15,313 nt of DNA from an uncultured Butyrivibrio sp. (GCF_947169445.1 NZ_CAMVPU010000067.1:1-15313), one strand, 5' to 3'. Shown: positions 1 through 7,477, numbered from the stretch's first letter. Made by a program: numbers and translations. The notes: generated by a model not told the origin, from the sequence alone.

Positions 1-29
1 TGTGCTAATAAACTTGGTTTGTCTGCCAT
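1..29 (-). CDS. 5' end of a minus-strand gene, cut by the window edge
   Basis: Read on the minus strand, an ATG at 29-27 opens a frame encoding MADKPSLLA before the window ends. A good ribosome site (AGAGAGGT, plus-strand 38-45) lies 8 nt upstream of the ATG, which is the main evidence that this is a real start. Nine codons are too few to name the product. Its divergence from the plus-strand cargo across a hairpin-rich spacer is the arrangement often seen for a mobilisation or relaxosome gene next to a transfer origin, but that is inference only. Confidence 0.5.
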
Positions 30-80
30 AATAATTTACCTCTCTTTCTTTTGGCAACTTTTTGGGGGTCACTTGCTTCG

Positions 81-100
81 GCTCCTCAAATTTGAGGAGC
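81..100. repeat. Perfect 20-bp palindrome
   Basis: GCTCCTCAAA followed by its exact reverse complement TTTGAGGAGC, with no spacer. It is the most symmetric element of the left non-coding region and could be a protein-binding site or a cruciform in a transfer origin. It has no T run, so it is not a typical terminator. Confidence 0.7.
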
Positions 101-205
101 AGCTTTGTTTATAGTTACTTATGCCTTTTCTTCTTGATTACCTGCAGTCCCGGAGCGGTAGCGAACGCAATTTGGCGAAGCCGGGTAGACTTTTGCAGAG
201 TAAAA

Positions 206-256
206 CGCACATACCTCTGAAAGAGGTATAGAAGTGCGCCCTTGCTTTTCGCAAGG
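206..256. other. Two adjacent stem-loops
   Basis: The first has an 8-bp perfect inner stem (ATACCTCT at 211-218, AGAGGTAT at 222-229, loop GAA) and an outer CGCAC/GTGCG pairing (206-210 with 234-238). The second is a 6-bp stem (CCTTGC at 240-245, GCAAGG at 251-256, loop TTTTC). They could be structured RNA in the leader or part of a transfer origin. The second stem is not followed by a T run, which argues against a terminator. Confidence 0.5.
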
Positions 257-398
257 TATGAAAGAATTAAGGTTGCAGCGAGGCGGATCGCTTTTATCTG
301 CCTCTAATTAATTATTCGTGACAAAATGGCTCTAACGCTGATTTGATAGGCTTTTGCATTTTTTGCAGGGTAAGTATGAAGATAAAACATAGTTTTAG

Positions 399-410
399 TG
401 CAAATTTGCA
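399..410. promoter_or_regulatory. 12-bp palindrome upstream of the XRE gene, candidate operator
   Basis: TGCAAATTTGCA is a perfect palindrome centred about 54 nt before the preferred XRE start. XRE-family repressors commonly bind dyad sites at their own promoter, so autoregulation is a reasonable guess. No second copy was seen nearby. Confidence 0.35.
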
Positions 411-458
411 TCAGTTATGATATTATTATCAGGAACGTTTGTTTGGAGGGATGGAAAA

Positions 459-1316
459 ATGGGGGAATATTTGCCTGGAAATTTACAGGAGAGATTACGA
501 GAATTACGAGAAGCGAATGGCTTTAACAGTCGGAATAAGCTTGCGGATGAAATCGGCATTGACAGGACAACTTATGGCAGAATTGAAAACGGCTCTACAA
601 AGACAATAAGCAGTGACATCCTTATCAAGCTTTCTAAACTCTATGGGGTTCCCACAGATTACATTTTAGGAATATCGGACACACCGGAAGATACAAGGTA
701 TGATATTAAAGAGCTTGGTTTGTCAGTTGAGGCAGCAAAGAATCTGTATTCGAAAAAAGTAGATCCGCGTGTGGTTAATGAATTGTTGGTCAATGACCGA
801 TTTGCAATGGCTGCTAAGTTGATGGCAGACTTTTTTTCTGGTGCGGTAACTCAGATGCTTACAGCACATAATGCTCTTTTGAATTCATCAGTAGATATCC
901 TTAATGATCTGGTTGTGTCAGGTAAGATTCCTAACGACAAAGATGTTGTTGAAACAAAGAAGAAACTAAAAGCTGCTAAAATTCCTACGAGTAGATTTGA
1001 ACTGGATAAGATACAGATGTATCTTATGAAAGCTGTTAGGGAAATTCAGGGAAAGGTTTCTAAGGAAATAGCTGATAATACAAAAATCAATGATAAATTA
1101 TGCTATGAAATAATAGATGCTGTAAAGAAATCAGCATCAGAGATACCTAATATGAAGGACTTGCCAATGGGGGAAAAGGAGAAAATTGTAAAGCAGGCTA
1201 TCTTGGACGGGATTAATCTTGATCCCAATATGTCTGATAAGGATGACGATGAAAAGAAAGCTGCTGTTGATTTTTTATTTGATCTTTATACTAAGCCATG
1301 GAAAAAAGAAAACTGA
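459..1316 (+). CDS. XRE-family helix-turn-helix transcriptional regulator
   Basis: The protein has 285 aa from the ATG at 459. A longer frame opens at 417, but GGAGGG at 445-450 lies 8 nt before 459 and decides the start. Residues 9-72 form a Cro/CI-type helix-turn-helix domain (LADEIGIDRTTYGRIENGS is the recognition region) with the usual LYGVPTDYILG ending. The remaining 200 residues are charged and predicted mostly helical, with no motif I recognise; they probably mediate oligomerisation or partner binding. The gene overlaps the following sigma-like gene by 19 nt, so the two are translationally coupled. It is likely the regulator of this cargo array or element, possibly acting on the palindrome at 399-410. 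Confidence 0.85.
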   Translation: MGEYLPGNLQERLRELREANGFNSRNKLADEIGIDRTTYGRIENGSTKTISSDILIKLSKLYGVPTDYILGISDTPEDTRYDIKELGLSVEAAKNLYSKKVDPRVVNELLVNDRFAMAAKLMADFFSGAVTQMLTAHNALLNSSVDILNDLVVSGKIPNDKDVVETKKKLKAAKIPTSRFELDKIQMYLMKAVREIQGKVSKEIADNTKINDKLCYEIIDAVKKSASEIPNMKDLPMGEKEKIVKQAILDGINLDPNMSDKDDDEKKAAVDFLFDLYTKPWKKEN

Positions 1317-1993
1317 CAAAAACAGAGAGAAAAGATGAACATAACAGGGAAATCTGTTGTCGTGTAAAACAAAATGATTCCCATGCGCTGACATTGCTAC
1401 TTTTGGAAAACGAAGGTCTGATACTTCAGATAGCAAGAGAGCTGGAAGCAATTCATGAGATTGATATAAATCACTACGGTGGAATTGAGCTTCAAGATAT
1501 TCTACAAGAAGGTCGTATTGCTATGATAGAAGCAGCTAAGAGTTATGATCCTTCATCTGGAGTTAAGTTTTCTACGTTTGCCTACAAAGTTATGCGTAAT
1601 GCCATGAATGACCTGTGCAGAAAAGGTGATTCGTCTTTTGAACGTAGACTTGCTTATGATGGGGATGTACAGGTGTTTTTGGACGATGATCCAACTGATG
1701 ATGACGGTATTCCAGAACAGGAAAAGATTCCGGATGGAGATATTCCTGATCCTGTGGGCAATCTTGTAGTACGACGTTTGAGAAGCGAAAGGATTTGGGA
1801 GTTCTTTTGTGGTTTATCAGAAAGAGAGCAGAAGATTCTTTCATTCAGATATGGTTTAATAGTATTTGAGGAAGAAAAATCAATTCCAGAGACCGCTAAG
1901 TATTTTCATCTATCAAAGAATAATTTGAAGAGCATAGAGAAAAAGGCTTTGGGCAAACTAAGACGAGAGATTCTTGACGATAAGTTTTGTTGA
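1298..1993 (+). CDS. Sigma-70 family RNA polymerase sigma factor (element-encoded)
   Basis: The protein has 231 aa. Residues about 67-110 match sigma region 2 (LQEGRIAMIEAAKSYDP then FSTFAYKVMRNAMNDLCRK, the core-binding and -10 recognition helices). Residues about 172-225 match region 4 (LSEREQKILSFRYGL, then a helix-turn-helix with SIPETAKYFHLSKNNLKSIEKKAL). Between them is an acidic linker (residues 128-152) in place of region 3. The length suits a small alternative sigma factor of the kind found on clostridial mobile elements. The start lies inside the end of the XRE gene and lacks a strong ribosome site, so translation probably depends on coupling. The preceding XRE protein may control its activity, but the pairing is inferred from overlap only. 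Target promoters are unknown. Confidence 0.8.
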   Translation: MEKRKLTKTERKDEHNREICCRVKQNDSHALTLLLLENEGLILQIARELEAIHEIDINHYGGIELQDILQEGRIAMIEAAKSYDPSSGVKFSTFAYKVMRNAMNDLCRKGDSSFERRLAYDGDVQVFLDDDPTDDDGIPEQEKIPDGDIPDPVGNLVVRRLRSERIWEFFCGLSEREQKILSFRYGLIVFEEEKSIPETAKYFHLSKNNLKSIEKKALGKLRREILDDKFC

Positions 1994-2037
1994 ATAATTT
2001 TTTTATGTACAAAAACTGAAAAGAGGATAGATGTGAT

Positions 2038-3285
2038 ATGGACAATAGAAACATTGATGAGATAACTGATATGAAAGCTCGAATTGTAAAATCTCATGAT
2101 ATAAGTCTAAATGGAGCATACGTAGAATGGATTCATGAATTAAAAGAACGATATAGAGGAACTCAGATAAAGGCTGCTATAAAAGTTAATTCTGAGCAAT
2201 TGCTTTTTAATTGGCAATTAGGCAGAGATCTTGTTGTTAAAGACGCTGACAGCGAGTGGGGAAGTGGAGTTGTTGAGCAATTAAGTATGGATCTTCAGAA
2301 TGAGTTTCCAAAGGCCAAAGGGTTTTCAGCACGTAATATTTGGAATATGAAAAAATGGTATACATTTTATGCTTGCGATGAGAAAGTTAGGAGCCTGATT
2401 GATAAGGTGAATGCACAGGTGACTCTTGATTCTGTAAAACTGCACCAAGTTGGTGCAGAAATACAAGAACGTGAGTCCACCGAAAAACTGCACCAAGCTG
2501 GTGCAGAAATGGAATTCCCACCAATCTTCGGATTTGTTCCATGGCGACATCATGTGGAAATCGTAACAAAGTGCAAGAATGTGGAAGAAGCACTTTTTTA
2601 TGTGAGGAAAACAATTGAAGACGGATTATCTCGAAGTGCTTTAATAAACTGTATTGAAGCTGATTTATTTCATAAAGCAGGAGGTGCTATCACCAATTAT
2701 GAGAAAAAGTTGCCTGCCATCCAGGGTAAGCTGGCACAGGAGATAACTAAAGAAAACTATGACTTGGGTTTTATTTCGTTACCGCCTGAGTACGATGAAG
2801 CTGATCTTGAGGATGCACTTGAAAAGAATATTACAGATTTTTTGCTTGAACTTGGAAGAGGATTTGCATTTGTCGGGAGGCAAAAAGAAATAATTGTTGC
2901 GGGTAAAACACGAAAAATTGACATGCTGTTTTATCATATCAATCTCCGGTGTTATATAGTTGTAGATTTGAAGGTAGTGCCATTTGATCCAGAGTTTGTG
3001 GGCAAGATGAACTTTTATGTAAACGCAGTCAATGAGATACTTAAAACTGAGGATGATAATCCTACAATAGGATTGATTATTTGCAGAGGAATGAACAAGA
3101 CGGAGGTACAATGGGCTTTCGAAGGCTTGCAGACGCCAATGGGAGTTGCTACATACAATAATGTTCAGTTAAAAGCTATTAGTGAGAAACTGCCATCTGC
3201 TGAAGAAATTCAGAAACGCTTAGAACAAGCAGAGGCAGAATTCATGTTGAATAAAAAGAATCGGAATGATAATGAAGCTACATGA
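2038..3285 (+). CDS. DUF1016 / YhcG-family PD-(D/E)XK nuclease-like protein
   Basis: The protein has 415 aa; the start is set by GAGGAT at 2023-2028, 9 nt before the ATG. The N-terminal part (about residues 20-125) matches the DUF1016 N-domain (YRGTQIKAAIKVN, FSARNIWNMKKWY). The C-terminal part contains the nuclease core: FAFVGRQKEI, then IDMLFYH with D295, then YIVVDLK with D310 and K312, a (D/E)xK pair as expected for the PD-(D/E)XK fold, and GKMNFYVNAVNEI. The family is widespread on mobile elements and suspected to act on DNA, but no biochemical role can be assigned from sequence. Residues 134-156 are an unusual insert with KLHQVGAE and KLHQAGAE 16 residues apart, encoded by palindromic DNA. 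It lies 44 nt after the sigma gene and is probably co-transcribed. Confidence 0.88.
   Translation: MDNRNIDEITDMKARIVKSHDISLNGAYVEWIHELKERYRGTQIKAAIKVNSEQLLFNWQLGRDLVVKDADSEWGSGVVEQLSMDLQNEFPKAKGFSARNIWNMKKWYTFYACDEKVRSLIDKVNAQVTLDSVKLHQVGAEIQERESTEKLHQAGAEMEFPPIFGFVPWRHHVEIVTKCKNVEEALFYVRKTIEDGLSRSALINCIEADLFHKAGGAITNYEKKLPAIQGKLAQEITKENYDLGFISLPPEYDEADLEDALEKNITDFLLELGRGFAFVGRQKEIIVAGKTRKIDMLFYHINLRCYIVVDLKVVPFDPEFVGKMNFYVNAVNEILKTEDDNPTIGLIICRGMNKTEVQWAFEGLQTPMGVATYNNVQLKAISEKLPSAEEIQKRLEQAEAEFMLNKKNRNDNEAT
2440..2506. repeat. Two palindromic repeats inside the DUF1016 gene
   Basis: A 19-nt palindrome at 2440-2458 (CTGCACCAA-G-TTGGTGCAG) and a near-identical one at 2488-2506 (one base changed, A vs G context at the centre) lie 48 nt apart, exactly 16 codons. 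Both are in frame and encode LHQVGAE and LHQAGAE. The DNA can form hairpins in the mRNA or the single strand. They may come from expansion of a small palindromic element or duplication of a 48-bp unit. Confidence 0.75.
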
Positions 3286-3288
3286 TAA

Positions 3289-3345
3289 GGTGAGGATATC
3301 ATCGATATACCTAATGGTGTGATTACAAGAAGGAAATTTGATTAA
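3289..3345 (+). pseudogene. Possible 3' remnant of a lost gene
   Basis: Between the DUF1016 stop and the next gene, one frame reads GEDIIDIPNGVITRRKFD followed by TAA, bounded upstream by a stop at 3286-3288. It reads like a protein C-terminus but has no start codon of its own and is very short. It could equally be chance. If real, it marks a junction where an earlier gene was replaced. Confidence 0.2.
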
Positions 3346-3361
3346 GAAGATGGAGCATGAC

Positions 3362-4279
3362 ATGAATACTGAGGCGGCTAAGAATTTTATTATAAATAAT
3401 GCAAGACCATTGGAACTGGCACTGTATGATTTTTTTTATGAGAATGCAGAAAAAGAAACGGTTATAGCAGAACTTGCAAAGTATCAGAATGAAGATGGTG
3501 GTTTCGGGAATGGGCTTGAAGCTGACAACTGGAATCCTCATTCCAATCCGATTGCAACAAATGACGCAATAATCACTTTGGACAGGATAGGTGCACTCGA
3601 TAAAGACAGTGCAATAGTGAAAGGTATTATCAGATATCTTTCTTCTCACGATTCTTTCGATGAAGAAAAGAAACGATGGCTGTTTGCTATAGACAGTAAT
3701 GCGGATTATCCTCATGCTATTTGGTGGAAGAAGGATGGTGATGGTATCAGTCATTTTAATCCAACTGTTTCACTTGCTGCATTTATGGTGTGTATGGGAA
3801 GTGTCAATGACAGAGAATATTATGCACAGATTGTTCAAGAAGCATTTTCTGTACTATTTGAGCTTGAGAAGTGTGGGGATGAACTTAAATGTTATATGTT
3901 GGCTCATCAGATGTTATCAGATTTTGGCATAAAGGATGTAATAAATCTTGAAGCTACTAAGAAGGGGATAGAGGACAAACTCCTCGAGATTATATGTAGT
4001 GATACTACCAAGTATGGAGTAGAGTATGTCCCTGTACCGTCAGATTTCTTTTGCGGAATATACAAGGTGTTCCTGACAGATGAGATAAAACCACTTGTAT
4101 CTGCTGAAAAAGATATATTAGGGAAAATACAGAAAGATGATGGCGGTTTTGATATATCATGGCAGTGGTATACCGATTATAAAGAATTTGAAACGGCGAG
4201 AGATTGGTGGAGACCAAGATTGACGCTGGATAAACTAATGTTTTACGAGGGGGAAAGCAATGGATTTTTCTATAAATGA
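3362..4279 (+). CDS. Prenyltransferase/squalene-cyclase-repeat-like protein of unknown function
   Basis: The protein has 305 aa from the ATG at 3362 (GGAG at 3352-3355, 6 nt upstream). An in-frame ATG at 3350 and TTG at 3338 are possible but have poorer ribosome-site spacing. It contains QW-like motifs of the alpha-toroid fold: YQNEDGGFGNG near residues 41-51 and QKDDGGFD near residues 257-264, with helical repeats between and an aromatic-rich end (WQWYTDY, DWWRPRL). In this fold such repeats occur in terpene cyclases, protein prenyltransferase beta subunits and many uncharacterised bacterial proteins. The DxDD or zinc-ligand sets of characterised enzymes are not evident, so no reaction should be assumed. 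Its last 20 nt overlap the MazG-like gene, implying coupled translation. Confidence 0.6.
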   Translation: MNTEAAKNFIINNARPLELALYDFFYENAEKETVIAELAKYQNEDGGFGNGLEADNWNPHSNPIATNDAIITLDRIGALDKDSAIVKGIIRYLSSHDSFDEEKKRWLFAIDSNADYPHAIWWKKDGDGISHFNPTVSLAAFMVCMGSVNDREYYAQIVQEAFSVLFELEKCGDELKCYMLAHQMLSDFGIKDVINLEATKKGIEDKLLEIICSDTTKYGVEYVPVPSDFFCGIYKVFLTDEIKPLVSAEKDILGKIQKDDGGFDISWQWYTDYKEFETARDWWRPRLTLDKLMFYEGESNGFFYK

Positions 4280-4583
4280 GATGCAGGAAATGCAGAAACA
4301 GCTTCAAGAAAAGTATAAAGATAAATGGGAATCCATAGGACCGGAAACAGGAAAGAATAAGCTTCTTTGGATGGTTGGCGAGATTGGAGAAGTTGTGGAT
4401 ATTGTAAAGAAGAACGGCGGAACCAAGGCTTCTACAGATCCTTCACTGCGAAAAGAACTTGTTGAAGAAATGGCTGATGTTCTCATGTATTACAATGACG
4501 TCATGCTTTGCTATGGTATTTCTGCTGATGAGCTGAAAAAGGCATATTCTGAGAAATTTGAAAAGAATATGAAGCGTTGGTAA
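4260..4583 (+). CDS. MazG-like nucleotide pyrophosphohydrolase (copy 1)
   Basis: The protein has 107 aa, a single MazG-type four-helix domain. Metal ligands fit the ExxE...ExxD pattern: E41 and E44 in GEIGEVVDIVK, E70 and D73 in EEMADVLMYYND. Family members hydrolyse nucleoside triphosphates to monophosphates plus pyrophosphate, for house-cleaning of non-canonical nucleotides or control of alarmone pools; the substrate here is unknown. The start is supported by AGGGGG about 6 nt upstream, inside the end of the preceding gene, which it overlaps by 20 nt. A second copy at 14212-14535 differs at 16 of 107 positions (85% identity), so the two are recent paralogues placed in different att-bounded segments. 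Confidence 0.85.
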   Translation: MDFSINEMQEMQKQLQEKYKDKWESIGPETGKNKLLWMVGEIGEVVDIVKKNGGTKASTDPSLRKELVEEMADVLMYYNDVMLCYGISADELKKAYSEKFEKNMKRW

Positions 4584-4612
4584 TTTTTGTTACATATGAG
4601 GAAATATGCACT

Positions 4613-5096
4613 ATGGTAAGACTTGAGAAAATAGATGGAAAAACGTCTGGGATGCTCTGAGGCTTTCTGTACAAGAAGATCAAAGAGAGTTTTTGTTGCC
4701 AGTAATGACGTTAGTATCATAGAAGCTTATACGACTATAACTGCAAATGGTTATGCTTTTCCATTTGGGATATACGATGATGGGCAGTTTGTGGGGGTTC
4801 TTATGATTGGTTTTGACAAAGACGATTACTGGTATGATGTACCGGATATCGCGAATGGCAATTACAACCTTTGGAGGCTGATGATAGATCAGAGGTATCA
4901 GCATAAAGGATATGGAAGAAAAGCTGTCGAGCTTGCGCTTGAATTTATCAGGACATTTCCCTGTGGAAAGGCGGATTACTGTTGGTTGTCTTATGAGCCT
5001 GAGAATGTAGTAGCGAAGGAACTTTATGCATCCTTTGGATTTGAAGAAACAGGCGAAATGGATGGAGAGGAATTGATTGCAACTCTGAAATTATGA
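4613..5096 (+). pseudogene. GNAT-family acetyltransferase with N-terminal frameshifts
   Basis: The main open frame (from ATG 4635) encodes a GNAT domain: VASNDVSIIEAYTTITANG, PFGIYDDG, WRLMIDQRYQHKGYGRKAVE (acetyl-CoA loop QxxGxG-like) and WLSYEPENVVAKELYASFGFEETGE. The first 20 residues of that frame (MEKRLGCSEAFCTRRSKR) are unlike a GNAT. The proper N-terminus is visible in other frames: ATG 4613 with GAGGA at 4598-4602 gives MVRLEKIDGK, then frame +2 from 4645 gives VWDALRLSVQEDQRE, then the main frame resumes at FVASND. The breaks fall in an A5 run (4639-4643) and a T5 run (4690-4694), each fitting loss of one base. The gene is therefore either recently inactivated or carries homopolymer sequencing errors. 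The function would be N-acetylation of an unknown small molecule. Confidence 0.75.
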
Positions 5097-5115
5097 ATAA
5101 AGGGGATATTTCATT

Positions 5116-5523
5116 ATGTTAGAGTATAAGCTCTTAGAAAATAAGCTTAAGGCTGAAGATTTTATTAGGTTGAAGATTTCTGCAGGTTTTAGAGAAAGGC
5201 CGACAAAATTTGTCGAAAGAGCACTTAAGAATAATCTCTATGATGTGGTGGCTCTAGTAGATGATGAAGTAGTTGGAATGGGGCGACTTGTTGGCGATGG
5301 AGTTATGTACTGGTATCTTCAGGAGATAGTAGTACTTCCGGAGTATCAAGGCAAAGGAATTGGAACTGCCATAGTAAATAAGCTTTTGGAATATATAGCA
5401 GAACACACTGAAAAGGGGAATTTCACAAGCGTTGGTCTTACTGCTGCAGAGGGTAAGGAAGGCTTTTATGAGAGATTCGGATTTTCGAAGAGCCGTGGAA
5501 TGACTAAATATGTAGAATGTTGA
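5116..5523 (+). CDS. GNAT-family N-acetyltransferase
   Basis: The protein has 135 aa, a complete minimal GNAT domain. It has the acetyl-CoA pyrophosphate loop Q78-G-K-G81-I-G83 (YQGKGIGTAIV) after the beta-4 strand LQEIVVLPEY, and the C-terminal FYERFGF strand-helix motif. The N-terminal helix region includes FRERPTKFVERAL. The family transfers acetyl from acetyl-CoA to amines on small molecules or proteins; the substrate cannot be inferred. AAAGGGGAT ends about 9 nt before the ATG, and the gene follows the previous GNAT by 19 nt, so the two are probably in one operon. It is not a recent duplicate: the two GNATs share little sequence. Confidence 0.88.
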   Translation: MLEYKLLENKLKAEDFIRLKISAGFRERPTKFVERALKNNLYDVVALVDDEVVGMGRLVGDGVMYWYLQEIVVLPEYQGKGIGTAIVNKLLEYIAEHTEKGNFTSVGLTAAEGKEGFYERFGFSKSRGMTKYVEC

Positions 5524-5550
5524 TAGCAGAGATAACGGAAGGGGATACTA

Positions 5551-6348
5551 ATGCCTGTATTTGATGGACTTGAATGGACTTTTGATACTGCAGCATCGGC
5601 ATATGAAAAGATGAGACCGGGGTATGTTCCTGAGTTATATAAGGCGATATTTGACTACTGTGACATAGGTGAAGACAGCAATCTAATTGAAGTTGGCATT
5701 GGGGGAGGCCAGGCTACTCTGCCTTTTCTTCAAAGGGGATGCTCAGTTACAGCAATTGAATATGGGGAGAAACTATCTGCCATCTGTCGCGAGAAGTTCT
5801 CGGTTTTTCCAAAATTTAGTGTTATTACTTCCAAATTTGAAGATGCGCGCTTGGATGATAACAAGTATGACCTTATCTACTCTGCTTCTGCATTCCATTG
5901 GATTCCTGAAGAGATTGGCTATACTAAGGTTTATAACGCATTGAAAAAGGGCGGTGTATTTGCAAGATTCTCAAATCACCCATTTAGGTGCAAGAATGAA
6001 CTTGAGCTTGCGAAGGCAATAGATGAAGCTTATAGGAAATATTATTATCCGTTTCATAATAAGCAGGCTACGACACCAAGCGAGTATACTGAGGAGCAGG
6101 CGGAGAAGCGCGCACGGATTGCAGAAAAATATGGTTTTGAAGATATGGAGTACAGATTATTTCACAGAATAAGGGAGTTTAGCGCAGAAGAATATATTGA
6201 ACTTATTGGAACTTATTCTGACCATATAGCTATTGATGAACCTATCAGGAAGAGATTTTTCGGCGAAATAAAGCAGGCAATCAATGAGCATGGAGGCTTT
6301 CTGAAGCTATACGATACAATGGATTTGCAGTTGGTAAGAAAAAGATGA
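5551..6348 (+). CDS. Class I SAM-dependent methyltransferase
   Basis: The protein has 265 aa. It has the glycine-rich SAM-binding motif I at residues 46-53 (IEVGIGGGQAT), the acidic residue ending strand 2 (VTAIEYGEKL), the motif II region KYDLIYSASAFHWIPEE, and the strand 5 region LKKGGVFARFSN. This matches small-molecule methyltransferases of the Methyltransf_11/25 type, often annotated as SAM-dependent methyltransferase without a known substrate. The C-terminal third (FHNKQATTPSEY, FHRIREFSAEEYIELIGTYSDH) is typical of that group. The ribosome site GGAAGGGGATA resembles the one before the preceding GNAT. The spacing of 27 nt on the left and 31 nt on the right indicates co-transcription. 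Confidence 0.85.
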   Translation: MPVFDGLEWTFDTAASAYEKMRPGYVPELYKAIFDYCDIGEDSNLIEVGIGGGQATLPFLQRGCSVTAIEYGEKLSAICREKFSVFPKFSVITSKFEDARLDDNKYDLIYSASAFHWIPEEIGYTKVYNALKKGGVFARFSNHPFRCKNELELAKAIDEAYRKYYYPFHNKQATTPSEYTEEQAEKRARIAEKYGFEDMEYRLFHRIREFSAEEYIELIGTYSDHIAIDEPIRKRFFGEIKQAINEHGGFLKLYDTMDLQLVRKR

Positions 6349-6379
6349 CCAAGAATAATTCATTACAGGAGAGACAGTT

Positions 6380-6931
6380 ATGGAAAACGAAAAAGAAAAG
6401 CTTCCCGAAAGACTTGAGAGAACCGCCATATATGAGAGCAACTATGTGTGCTTGTATACTGACAAGGTCAAGCTACCAAGCGGCGACATAATTGAGAAGT
6501 ACCACCAAATTCACTATCCGCATGATGCTGTCGTAGTAGTCATATTCAATGACAAAGACGAGATACTTATGATCAGGGAAAAGAGATATACTGTGGGCAG
6601 GCTTGAGTGGGAAGTTCCTGCTGGTAGAGTCGAGGACGGGGAGACTAATGAAGAGGCAGCCAAGGGAGAGACTATGGAAGAGGCAGGATGTACACTAAAA
6701 GATCTTAAGTTTCTTTGCTCATTTAATTCTGCGAATGGAATGTCAGATCACCTGCTTCATCTTTATGGAGCGAAGGTGGATTCCGAGGCTTCAATTCAAG
6801 ATGTGGACGAAGTTGCCTATAAAGTATGGATGCCTGTTTCTGAGGTAAAAGAACTTCTTAGGAATAATGAAACAAAGGATGGAGTTTCTATTATGGCAAT
6901 TCTCTTCGCACTTCAGTTTTATAAGTGTTGA
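6380..6931 (+). CDS. Nudix hydrolase, ADP-ribose pyrophosphatase-like, with altered Nudix box
   Basis: The protein has 183 aa. The N-terminal beta-rich domain (KYHQIHYPHDAVVVVIFND) followed by REKRYTVGRLEWEVPAGRVEDGE is typical of ADP-ribose pyrophosphatase-like Nudix enzymes, which cleave nucleoside diphosphates linked to another moiety. The Nudix box is G82-x5-E88-x7-G96-E97-x2-E100-E101-x-G103: the metal-binding glutamates are kept, but the arginine normally at position 96 (the R of REUxEE) is glycine. That arginine usually braces the catalytic loop, so activity may be altered. The ribosome site is CAGGAGAG before ATG 6380. It sits in the same tight array as the methyltransferase and the HIT-like gene. 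Confidence 0.85.
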   Translation: MENEKEKLPERLERTAIYESNYVCLYTDKVKLPSGDIIEKYHQIHYPHDAVVVVIFNDKDEILMIREKRYTVGRLEWEVPAGRVEDGETNEEAAKGETMEEAGCTLKDLKFLCSFNSANGMSDHLLHLYGAKVDSEASIQDVDEVAYKVWMPVSEVKELLRNNETKDGVSIMAILFALQFYKC

Positions 6932-6991
6932 CTTTGCCCCAAGGGCATGCTTTATCCTCATAGGAGTAAGCAAATATGTAAAGGAGAGGGT

Positions 6992-7477
6992 ATGAAAAGA
7001 AAAGATATACTGGGGAACGAAATAAAATCAGAGTGTGTCGGTTGTGCTATTGTAAGGGGTGAGATACAACTTCCTGGTGGCGTGATTTATGATGGCAAAT
7101 CAATCATTCTTGCGGCAGATCCTGAGATACCGATACCGGGGTTCCTGATAATTACGAGCAAAAGACACATACAGTCTTTCGCAGAATTATCTTCTGAAGA
7201 GCGAATAGAGATTGGGGATATTATAGCGCTTGCTGAAAGGGCTATAAAAGATCTGAAAATTGCTGAAACTGTAACGCTGGTACAGGAAGAGCGCTCCAAG
7301 CATTTTCATATATGGATTTTCCCAAATCATAAATGGATGCAGGAAAAATATGGATATGGGTTACAGTATTTACGTGAAATAAATGCTTACGCTAGGGAAA
7401 ACAAAACCGATGAAGATGTTATAAAAGTCATGGGTTATGCAGAGAAAATTAAGAGATATATGCAAAACTGTGTCTAA
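6992..7477 (+). CDS. HIT-like nucleotide-binding protein with a variant histidine triad
   Basis: The protein has 161 aa from ATG 6992. A longer frame opens at 6947, but AAGGAGAGG at 6981-6989 directly precedes 6992 and no site precedes 6947. The fold signature is clear: a C15-x2-C18 pair near the N-terminus, GFLIITSKRH59, FAELSSEER, and the triad region at residues 104-110 reading H-F-H-I-W-I-F. In HIT proteins the motif is H-x-H-x-H; here the first two histidines (including the nucleophile position H106) are present and the third is tryptophan. HIT proteins hydrolyse or transfer nucleotidyl groups. Whether this variant remains a hydrolase is uncertain. It neighbours the Nudix hydrolase and the phosphoesterase. 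Confidence 0.75.
   Translation: MKRKDILGNEIKSECVGCAIVRGEIQLPGGVIYDGKSIILAADPEIPIPGFLIITSKRHIQSFAELSSEERIEIGDIIALAERAIKDLKIAETVTLVQEERSKHFHIWIFPNHKWMQEKYGYGLQYLREINAYARENKTDEDVIKVMGYAEKIKRYMQNCV

Larger units (their letters stand above)
30..458. other. Hairpin-rich non-coding region between divergent genes; possible oriT or regulatory region
   Basis: I see no convincing gene here. The stretch holds a perfect 20-bp palindrome (81-100), a CCCGG/CCGGG pair (149-153 with 181-185), two adjacent hairpins (206-238 and 240-256) and a 12-bp palindrome near the XRE start (399-410). A GGGGGTCACTT run (65-75, i.e. AAGTGACCCCC on the minus strand) sits just upstream of the minus-strand gene. Dense inverted repeats between a divergent gene and cargo genes fit a transfer origin of an integrative conjugative or mobilisable element. 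No relaxase is visible, so this stays a hypothesis. It must also contain the promoter for the plus-strand array; I could not pick a strong -35/-10 pair. Confidence 0.4.
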
